This document shows positions 5,101-9,877 of a stretch of 9,877 nt of DNA, piece by piece. Numbering within the stretch: position 1 is the first letter of the stretch; each line of letters begins with the position of its first letter. Source of the DNA: Candidatus Altimarinota bacterium (GTDB lineage: Bacteria > Patescibacteriota > Gracilibacteria > UBA4473). A program made the translations under genes and the position numbers. The DNA lies in NCBI GenBank assembly GCA_026982915.1, contig JALWQU010000225.1, positions 1 through 9,877 on the forward strand, given 5' to 3'. The notes below the pieces were generated by a model. The model ran no database searches. It saw nothing but the letters and a program-made list of their open reading frames with translations, and was not told where the DNA came from.

Positions 5101-7467
5101 TTATTATCTCATCCAGCCATGGTTCTTGTGGACCAAAAATCTCATGACCGAGTTATTATCCTAAATAACGATCAGCACTCATTCTTGGTAGTTCTTGATG
5201 ATTCAAAAGGCTACACAGAAGTGCTTTCATTCTTTTGCATACGAAAAGTAGGCGAAAAAAACGAATACCTTAATAACGAAAAACGGTATAAAAAAGTGAC
5301 CTTGGAGGGACTGCCGTCTCCCTCGTGCATTTCCGAAACTCTTCGAGAAGAACTTCGTCGGCTGGTAGGCAGATTCCCCAGTCGTCAAGGTCAATTATGC
5401 GATGATATTATCAAATTTTTCAAAGAGCGTCAAATTATTAATACAACAGCAACCTTGTTACCGCCTAAATTACCCGTAGATTTATCGGACTTCCAACCCG
5501 CCGACTTTATTGCGGAAGGACTCGATCAAACACGAGGTTGGTTTTACACGCTCCATGTTTTGGGTTGTGCTTTATTTGAGAAAAATATCTATAAGAATGT
5601 GATCACTAATGGGATTATTCTGGCGGAAGACGGACAAAAAATGTCAAAATCAAAGAAAAACTATCCAGATCCAAATTTAATTTTTGATAAATATGGGGCC
5701 GATAGCATGCGGTTTTACCTACTTTCTAGCCCCGTTGTTCGGGCAGAAAATTTTCGTTTTGCCGAACGAGGCGTGGCCGATATCCTCAAAACCATCCTCT
5801 TACCCCTCAAATCAACCTATCAGTTTTTTAGTACTTATGCCAATATCGATAATTGGTCTCCTCAAAAAATCACTTTTATTCGTCACGGAGAAGGATCGCA
5901 CAATGTTGAAGGGGTTTATTCTGGTGAAATAGATAATCCACACGATTTAACCAAAAAAGGCATAGCGGATATTGAAAAATTAAAAGAAACACTCCCTACC
6001 TTTGATAAAGTCTACAGTTCTCCCTTTTTACGAACGAAACACACGGCTGATATTCTTTTTGGTGCTAAAAACTATCAAATCGATGACCGTCTTGTTGAAA
6101 TCAACTTTGGGAACCTAGAAGGTAAAAGTTATCGTCCAGTCTTAGAACGACTGAAAGATAAAAGTGGAGAATCCCTACAGGATATTCAGGCCCGAATGGC
6201 GGACTTTATTACCGAAATTTCAACGGAAAAATCCAATCGAAATATAGCGGTTATTTCCCATGGTGGTCCTATACGATACGCACGAGGCTATTTTGATGGG
6301 TACGATACCGATGAAAAAATACTGAATTATGAAATCGTACGCCCAGGAGAGTGCGCTGTATTTATACTTCCGCCTGACCCTAAAACGGAGCTGGATAAAT
6401 GGATTATTTCTGAGCTTCAGATTTTGCTCAAAAACTATCGTCAAAAAATGGATGAATACAAAATTGATGAAGCATTAAACGATATTCCGGCTTTTATCGA
6501 TAATCTTAATAACTGGTTCTTACGACGATCACGGAAACGGTTTTGGGCTAACGGTATGACCGAAGAAAAAATTTCTGGTTACGAAACACTGCACTATGTT
6601 TTACACACACTTGCCAAAATATTAGCGCCGATCACGCCTTTCTTTGCTGAAAAATTGCACCGAGATCTAACAGGGCAAGGTACCGAAAACTCGGTGCATT
6701 TGAAATATATGCCTTATGCTGATGAAAAACGCATTGATACGGTTTCGTCTCAAAAAATTGCTATTATTCGTGAAGTTGTAAGCCTTGCGGCGGGAATCCG
6801 AGCGAGGAAAAAAATAAAGTTACGACAACCGCTGGGCAGCTTGTCTCTAATCGTAAAAACCGATAAAAACCTGGCATTAACGGACGACGATCTCGCTATT
6901 ATCGCGGAAGAAGCAAATGTGAAAACCGTGAAAATTTTGGAGGAATCAGCCGTGAAAAAATTTGCCAAGAAAATCGTCAAGGTTGATGCGCGTCAAGTCG
7001 GTCGAAAGTTTGGTAAAAAGGTGCAATCTCTGATTGTCGCTGGGAAAAATGGCAATTTCATCTTACGAGATAATGGGAAAATTAAAATTGCTGATGAAAT
7101 ACTTACGGCTGAGGAATATACTTTTGCCTATCTCACGGAAGACGGTATTGATGCGGATTCAACCGCGAGAACCGTCGTATTACTCCAAACCGAAATTTCT
7201 GAAGCTTTGCGTATCGAGGGAATTGCACGGGAAATCATTCGAGCTATCCAAGAAAAACGAAAATCTACAGGCTTTGAAATTGCGGACCGTATTAAAATTA
7301 TGTACGCAACGGAATCGACTGATATCGAAAAAGTGTTTACCCAGTTTGGATCAATGATTAAAAGGGAAGTTCTCGCTGAGGAAATTTCTAAAGCCACAAC
7401 CACCGACACCAATAATGATATAAAAATAGACACTGAAACGCTCTCCTTATCGCTTGATAAAGCCTAG
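2101..7467 (+). CDS. ileS: Isoleucyl-tRNA synthetase (IleS2 type) with four inserted domains
   Basis: Charges tRNA-Ile with isoleucine in the cytoplasm. Core landmarks in order: FATGSPHYGH (52-61, HIGH signature), the CP1 entry strand VTVKFEL (209-215), TTTPWT (439-444) and GTGIVH (529-534) of the editing domain, zinc pairs C693/C696 and C731/C734, WFESGSMP (748-755), IAEGLDQTRGWFYTL (1137-1151), KMSKS (1180-1184), and NNWFLRRSRKRFW (1470-1482) of the anticodon-binding domain. HYGH and the paired CxxC motifs indicate the eukaryote-like IleS2 class. The protein is 1788 residues against roughly 1050 for the class. The excess is three in-frame insertions near 219-430, 764-1128 and 1255-1426, described separately. 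Core sequence resumes cleanly after each one. There is no Shine-Dalgarno at the ATG; the start is set by the conserved N-terminus (FPAPEKTSINDQEVEILQYW). In the editing loop, H534 and D542 are one residue closer than the usual His-Asp spacing. Confidence 0.95.
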   Translation: MTKPNFPAPEKTSINDQEVEILQYWQDQKIFEKTISSRNEQNDFRFFDGPPFATGSPHYGHILAGAIKDAIPRYKTMCGYRVDRKWGWDCHGVPVEFLIEKEHKIGGKPGIEKMGIGKFNELCRDAVMRCADEWEDTVARMGRFVDFKNDYKTMDPEFMESVWWVFKTLWDKGLIYEGEKVVPYSPKLGSPLSNFEANLNYKDIDDPAVTVKFELKNKPPVKNKTTVSQKFVKNIANLMDGVTANNYQKPGKIYKVGALPEAVVEKLKIENGRSVYLSEFVYAKIRDWVGHKKGHPELNPSDLYLLPYLIANPTKVLEDKKHHHRYLLIESDKHKFVIVLESRSQKTQIVSFFYEIRSRKNQTVLYEKSLGGRAMIPPYTLPNLRKDLNRLAARFPSRQASITSEIIKMIDESQYFIEDELCEQSATENTSKTYFLAWTTTPWTMPNHLALCVNPDLAYSFVRGEDGVYIVGSKLVTKFFGEDAEVTKTIKGSELLNQEYVPPFPFLENKRREGAFRVFGDNFVGELEGTGIVHISPTGEDDARILLREGISLTYPFDENGYFDFSLIETAESPEGLDGKYFREDAEVEGSKEENGNNWVLENLGDKLFKREQIRHSYPHCWRTDCALMYRGIKTWFVNVEKIKSTMIAKNKDINWLPAYLRDGRFGKILEGAPDWAISRNRYWGAPIPVWRCEKCENIEVMGSQADLEAKTGKKVPDLHKHFIDDLVWDCPKCEAKMVRIPEVLDCWFESGSMPYASVHYPFNQRIKSDIEIKTPQTDDEWNTYHEIAKKEVLEFYHPELTYDPNHEDQSREGAIKKIFIQHDKIIGMAFLFPKNKKRIFMGLLGIKKGFQRQGLGHKCLKQLETFLQDIGYEELVFNANEKVLDFYDKNGYQKNFWKPDTTNFADTIPYGKKLATIDTTLTEQIRNIANILSGVTPENFYKKSTKRIIGILPISVAKELKIHKDIYLSDKLYGKIRGWWDNQPGHPEMLESDFYFLPALLSHPAMVLVDQKSHDRVIILNNDQHSFLVVLDDSKGYTEVLSFFCIRKVGEKNEYLNNEKRYKKVTLEGLPSPSCISETLREELRRLVGRFPSRQGQLCDDIIKFFKERQIINTTATLLPPKLPVDLSDFQPADFIAEGLDQTRGWFYTLHVLGCALFEKNIYKNVITNGIILAEDGQKMSKSKKNYPDPNLIFDKYGADSMRFYLLSSPVVRAENFRFAERGVADILKTILLPLKSTYQFFSTYANIDNWSPQKITFIRHGEGSHNVEGVYSGEIDNPHDLTKKGIADIEKLKETLPTFDKVYSSPFLRTKHTADILFGAKNYQIDDRLVEINFGNLEGKSYRPVLERLKDKSGESLQDIQARMADFITEISTEKSNRNIAVISHGGPIRYARGYFDGYDTDEKILNYEIVRPGECAVFILPPDPKTELDKWIISELQILLKNYRQKMDEYKIDEALNDIPAFIDNLNNWFLRRSRKRFWANGMTEEKISGYETLHYVLHTLAKILAPITPFFAEKLHRDLTGQGTENSVHLKYMPYADEKRIDTVSSQKIAIIREVVSLAAGIRARKKIKLRQPLGSLSLIVKTDKNLALTDDDLAIIAEEANVKTVKILEESAVKKFAKKIVKVDARQVGRKFGKKVQSLIVAGKNGNFILRDNGKIKIADEILTAEEYTFAYLTEDGIDADSTARTVVLLQTEISEALRIEGIAREIIRAIQEKRKSTGFEIADRIKIMYATESTDIEKVFTQFGSMIKREVLAEEISKATTTDTNNDIKIDTETLSLSLDKA
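2755..3390 (+). other. IleRS insertion 1: BECR-like (PBECR-type) domain, copy 1
   Basis: Residues about 219-430, between the CP1 strand VTVKFEL and the editing motif LAWTTTPWT. The domain has an N-terminal helical part with NIAN (234-237) and GVT (241-243). A core follows: VYLSEFVYAKIRDW (275-288), GHPE (294-297), YLLPYLIANPTKVLEDKK (304-321), strands RYLLIE and FVIVLE, then VSFF. It ends with FPSRQ (395-399) and a helix. The order 'YLS helix, HPE, LP-L--P--V, four strands' resembles phage barnase/EndoU/colicin E5-D/RelE-like nucleases. That fold call is by eye and tentative. The insertion itself, and its relation to the second copy at 4855-5460, are clear. Confidence 0.75.
4390..4854 (+). 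other. IleRS insertion 2, first half: GNAT-like acetyltransferase domain
   Basis: Residues about 764-918 follow directly on the core sequence VHYPF (759-763). QRQGLG (852-857) fits the GNAT acetyl-CoA pyrophosphate loop Q/R-x-x-G-x-G/A. It is preceded by strands KKIFIQHDKIIGMAFLF (817-833) and RIFMGLLGIKKGF (839-851), and followed by the helix CLKQLETFLQDIGY, the strand ELVFNA and VLDFYDKNGY (884-893), the usual GNAT motif B. The fold therefore looks complete. The substrate is unknown. Some GNAT toxins acetylate aminoacyl-tRNA, but nothing here proves that activity. Confidence 0.82.
4855..5460 (+). other. IleRS insertion 2, second half: BECR-like domain, copy 2
   Basis: Residues about 919-1120 repeat the domain of insertion 1. 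Shared blocks in the same order are NIAN (928-931), GVT (935-937), LP--V---LKI, IYLSDKLYGKIRGW, GHPE (986-989), SDFYFLPALLSHPAMVLVDQK, strands VIILNND, SFLVVLD, VLSFF, and FPSRQ (1092-1096) followed by a helix. The core resumes near DFQPADFIAEGLDQTRGW. The nucleotide sequences of the two copies have diverged strongly, so the duplication or double acquisition is not recent. Confidence 0.78.
5863..6378 (+). other. IleRS insertion 3: histidine phosphatase (phosphoglycerate mutase-like) domain
   Basis: Residues about 1255-1426 lie between TYANIDNWSP of the catalytic part and ELDKWIISELQ of the anticodon-binding helices. FIRHGE (1259-1264) is the branch-1 signature with catalytic H1262 and R1261. 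SSPFLRTKHTADIL (1306-1319) carries the second arginine, R1311. EINFGNLEG (1333-1341) carries the conserved glutamate, and VISHGGPIR (1384-1392) the second catalytic H1387. All residues needed for the phospho-histidine mechanism are present, so activity is plausible. The family acts on small phospho-compounds or phosphoproteins; the substrate here is unknown. Confidence 0.9.
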
Positions 7468-7505
7468 AAAAATAATTACACTATATTTATTTTCAATAAT
7501 TTAAA

Positions 7506-8009
7506 ATGACCTTCTACCAAAAACATAAACCGGTAAAACTATCCCTGAATCAACAAATAGCTCTAAAGTCGGCCCTTATAAGTCCTTTTTTTATACTAAT
7601 CCCCATCTTCTCTGCCTATTATCTATCTGGTGTTTCTAGCCTAAAAGATCCTGTAAAAATCTATAGCCTTACGATTCCTGGACCTTACTTTGGAGGAGTT
7701 GCTGTTGTACTTGTCCTACTTTATTCTTTGTATATTTGGCGGTTTTCATACCCTCAGATAAAAAACAAAATCAATCGTCAAAACTATCTACAAACCTATG
7801 GAGAACCTGGTATGGCGATTGTTGTCGAAAAAAAGACAAAAATGGGAGGAATAACAGCGATTAAGATTAACCTGAAGGAGCAACTATTAGAAATAGACGA
7901 TGAAGACCTGTTGCGGCTTTTGAGGGCTAAGAATGAAGGCGATAGTATACCGGTTGTTTTTAATCCAGAAGATAGTACTGATTTTGAAACTGCTCCTAAT
8001 AAAGGTTAG
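7506..8009 (+). CDS. Small membrane protein of unknown function
   Basis: A 167-residue protein with a short basic N-terminus, two hydrophobic segments (about 20-41 and 61-79) joined by a loop of about 20 residues, then a C-terminal soluble domain of about 85 residues. The C-terminal pattern (YGEPGMAIVVEKK, a short strand pair TAIKINL, an acidic helix, then GDSIPVVFNPEDSTDFE) is reminiscent of DUF3592-type domains, in which a strand pair follows two membrane helices; this is a tentative comparison. It starts 38 bases after the ileS stop on the same strand without a Shine-Dalgarno sequence, so it may be read through from ileS. No function can be assigned. Confidence 0.72.
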   Translation: MTFYQKHKPVKLSLNQQIALKSALISPFFILIPIFSAYYLSGVSSLKDPVKIYSLTIPGPYFGGVAVVLVLLYSLYIWRFSYPQIKNKINRQNYLQTYGEPGMAIVVEKKTKMGGITAIKINLKEQLLEIDDEDLLRLLRAKNEGDSIPVVFNPEDSTDFETAPNKG

Positions 8010-8019
8010 CCAAGGAGCA
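7991..8019. repeat. Stem-loop across the stop of the membrane-protein gene
   Basis: TGCTCCT (7991-7997) pairs with AGGAGCA (8013-8019) and encloses the TAG stop (8007-8009) and a small GG/CC inner pairing. It lies where the plus-strand unit meets convergent tyrS. No U-tract follows on the plus strand, so it is at best an unusual terminator. Confidence 0.35.
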
Positions 8020-8079
8020 ACCAAAACAATACGAAGAAGCCTACCATGCCCCCTCAATAACAACTTAAGGCTGATAGAA

Positions 8080-9255
8080 TTACGACTTCGTAATCCGAGC
8101 AAACTTTCGTTTCCCTACTTTTAGGACCTTTCCCGTGTCCAAGGTAATAAGTGCCTGCGGATCCGTTATCTTTTCACCTTCTATCGAAACAGCGCCTTGC
8201 TGGACCAATCGACGAGCCTCACCATTTGATTTTGTAAAACCACAAACCTGTGAAATCAAGGACAAAATACCTATTTCGTCCTGCTCAACAGTAAATGATG
8301 GCATTTCATCTGGGACTTCTTTTTTTACAAACTTTTGAATAAAATCCTGTTCGGCTTTTTCAGCCGCGGCTTCATCATAAAGCCAAGTAATAATTTCTTT
8401 GGCCAGAAAGACTTTTGCATCGCGGGGATGCTGTTTTATTTTTGTTTTTGCTTCATCGAGATCTATATCAGTGAGACATTCAAAATAGGTAAACATTGTT
8501 TCATCTGGAATTGACATGATCTTCCCTAAAATCTCAGAAGGTGTATCAAATAAAGCGATATAGTTCCCCAAACTTTTAGACATTTTTTCTTTTCCATCCG
8601 TTCCTACCAAGAGATTCATCGCCAATATATTTTGCGGTACTTTCCCCCATTTTTTCTGAATAGGTCGTGCCGCTAACATATTAAATAACTGGTCACTACC
8701 GCCCAACTCCAGATCGGCCTTCATAGGAATCGAGTCATAACCCTGCATAAGTGGATATAAGAATTCTACCAAATTTATTTCTTTTTTCGCCTTGATTCGC
8801 GCTTGAAACATATCTCTTTCTAACATCTGCGAAACCGTGAAAGTTCCCGCAACTTCTAGAATTTCATCAAAAGTCATTTGTGAAAACCAGTCATTATTTC
8901 TATAAATTTCACAGGCTGAAATATCTAAAATCTTCCCCGCTTGCTCCAAATATTTTTGTGAATTCGCTTCGATTTCGGCATTGGTTAATACCTTTCGAGT
9001 TTTATCTTTCCCGGTTGGGTCGCCTATTTTGGCGGTAAAATTCCCAAATAAAAAACAAATAGTATGCCCCAAGGCTTGAAATTTTGCCAATTTCCTGAGG
9101 ACCACGGCATGCCCAAGGGTTAAATCAAACCCCGTCGGATCAATCCCAAACTTAATTCTTAATTTTTTCCCGCTTAATAATTTTTGTTCCAAATCTTTCC
9201 GAACGATAACTTCCGAAACCCCTCGATTTAGTAGCTGATCTATTTTTTCACTCAT
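8080..9255 (-). CDS. tyrS: Tyrosyl-tRNA synthetase
   Basis: Charges tRNA-Tyr with tyrosine. The 391-residue class I synthetase has a C-terminal S4 RNA-binding domain. Landmarks: KFGIDPTGFDLTLGHAVVL (35-53) with the HIGH-type motif TLGH (46-49); GNFTAKIGDPTGK (71-83); QGYDS (171-175) and ELGGSDQLFN (183-192) of the tyrosine pocket; KMSKS (224-228); and the S4 segment SNGEARRLVQQGAVSIEGEKI (343-363). The first histidine of the usual HLGH is threonine here. The ATG lies just after an A-run with no Shine-Dalgarno. The gene is 70 bases downstream of rmuC on the same strand, with no clear terminator between them. The stop TAA lies inside a small hairpin (8079-8094). Confidence 0.95.
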   Translation of the reverse strand: MSEKIDQLLNRGVSEVIVRKDLEQKLLSGKKLRIKFGIDPTGFDLTLGHAVVLRKLAKFQALGHTICFLFGNFTAKIGDPTGKDKTRKVLTNAEIEANSQKYLEQAGKILDISACEIYRNNDWFSQMTFDEILEVAGTFTVSQMLERDMFQARIKAKKEINLVEFLYPLMQGYDSIPMKADLELGGSDQLFNMLAARPIQKKWGKVPQNILAMNLLVGTDGKEKMSKSLGNYIALFDTPSEILGKIMSIPDETMFTYFECLTDIDLDEAKTKIKQHPRDAKVFLAKEIITWLYDEAAAEKAEQDFIQKFVKKEVPDEMPSFTVEQDEIGILSLISQVCGFTKSNGEARRLVQQGAVSIEGEKITDPQALITLDTGKVLKVGKRKFARITKS

Positions 9256-9325
9256 TTTTTTAAAGGAAAGTCTGATAAAAAATTACTTTTTACACCAACT
9301 TATCGAAAAAGGATAATTATTTCAA

Positions 9326-9877
9326 TCAAAACTTTTCCTCTATCATCACGACCTGATCTATTTGATTTTGTAATTTTTGGTTCTGTGTTTGCACATCCGT
9401 AAGCCGTGAAGACGCATTTCCTAAATGTTTCCCTACCACTGAAACCGCTTCGTCCAAACGCACAGCTTGTTTTTTGATACCGGAAAGATAGGTAAGCGCT
9501 TCTTTTGCCTGACGAGAAAAAACCTGACTTTGATACGCCTGAAAAAGCATCTGAAGGACATACAACATCGTATTTGGACCGGTCAGAAGAACATTTTTTT
9601 GACGAGCATAGTGGGATAACACTTCTGATCGAACAGCCGCTTCATAATAAATATTCTCATTCGGGAGGAAGAGAATAGCAAAATCAAGGGTCTTTTGTTC
9701 AGGACGAATATATTTGGCCGTTTCGTTGATACGCTTTTTCATATCTTGCTCAAAAGCCTTCATAAAAGTGGTTCTCGCTGATTCATCATTTGCATTAATA
9801 AGTTTTTCAAAATTTTCCAGCGGAAACTTAGCATCAATGGGGATCAAGCCATTGTCCGTCTTAACCACCGCATCAAC
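9326..9877 (-). CDS. rmuC: RmuC family DNA recombination protein, C-terminal part
   Basis: The last 183 codons of a gene entering from the right edge; the open frame continues to base 9877. The sequence is the conserved RmuC nuclease-like domain: VDAVVKTDNGLIPIDAKFPLENF near the edge, YIRPEQKTLDFAILFLPNENIYYEAA, HYARQKNVLLTGPNTMLYVLQML, and a C-terminal coiled-coil-like helix rich in Q and L. RmuC proteins limit DNA rearrangements at inverted repeats and have a predicted endonuclease fold; the usual N-terminal membrane helix and coiled coil would lie outside the window. The stop is TGA (9326-9328), so UGA is a stop codon here. GTG at 9868 is not the true start. Confidence 0.93.
   Translation of the reverse strand, partial: VDAVVKTDNGLIPIDAKFPLENFEKLINANDESARTTFMKAFEQDMKKRINETAKYIRPEQKTLDFAILFLPNENIYYEAAVRSEVLSHYARQKNVLLTGPNTMLYVLQMLFQAYQSQVFSRQAKEALTYLSGIKKQAVRLDEAVSVVGKHLGNASSRLTDVQTQNQKLQNQIDQVVMIEEKF

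Noticed and set aside
2755..6378. Insertions in IleRS as inteins or self-splicing introns
   Set aside because: No intein splice-junction signature (N-terminal Cys/Ser block, C-terminal His-Asn followed by Cys/Ser/Thr) and no LAGLIDADG or HNH domain. The frame is open through all inserts and the domains resemble GNAT, phosphatase and BECR-like folds.
8079..8094. ATTACG/CGTAAT hairpin at the tyrS stop as a terminator
   Set aside because: Six-bp AT-rich stem with no U-tract on either strand.
9326..9328. UGA recoded to glycine as in Gracilibacteria/SR1
   Set aside because: UGA ends rmuC at the expected C-terminus and no gene shows in-frame UGA, so the standard bacterial code fits.

Overview
The window is an AT-rich bacterial segment of compact housekeeping genes. 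It carries complete rsmG, tRNA-Cys, tRNA-Leu, ileS and tyrS, the 3' part of rmuC, and two small genes of unknown function. UAA, UAG and UGA all appear as stops. Several starts (ileS, the gene after it, tyrS) have no visible Shine-Dalgarno sequence. The IleRS is of the eukaryote/archaeal-like bacterial type (IleS2: HYGH signature, two CxxC zinc pairs). Together these suggest a candidate-phyla-radiation (Patescibacteria/Parcubacteria-like) genome. That is inference: no rRNA or other taxonomic marker is present.

Layout. The left block reads on the minus strand: tRNA-Cys(GCA), tRNA-Leu(UAA), then rsmG, ending near a terminator hairpin at 60-87. A divergent intergenic region (1093-1477) separates it from a plus-strand block. 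This region holds an RNA leader with a T-box-type antiterminator (TGGTACC bulge) followed by an intrinsic terminator. Next come a 126-residue ORF, a structured and apparently non-coding stretch (1859-2100), a giant ileS, and a small two-helix membrane protein gene. On the right, tyrS and the end of rmuC run on the minus strand, convergent with the plus block.

The remarkable part is ileS. Its product is 1788 residues. A recognisable IleS2 core of roughly 1040 residues is interrupted, in one open frame, by three insertions carrying four extra domains. (1) A domain that looks like the barnase/EndoU/colicin E5-D/RelE (BECR, phage 'PBECR') fold lies at the entry of the CP1 editing domain. (2) A GNAT acetyltransferase-like domain followed by a second copy of that BECR-like domain lies between the CP1/zinc region and the KMSKS half. 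(3) A complete histidine-phosphatase domain, with all catalytic residues, lies at the junction to the anticodon-binding domain. The 126-residue ORF just upstream resembles the strand-rich half of the BECR-like insert.

One reading is that a T-box sensing uncharged tRNA (probably tRNA-Ile) controls a unit that makes a synthetase decorated with domains from families that include tRNA-modifying or tRNA-cleaving toxins. The T-box and the insertions are visible in the sequence. The functional link is a hypothesis. rsmG, tyrS, the tRNAs and ileS all serve translation; rmuC belongs to DNA maintenance.
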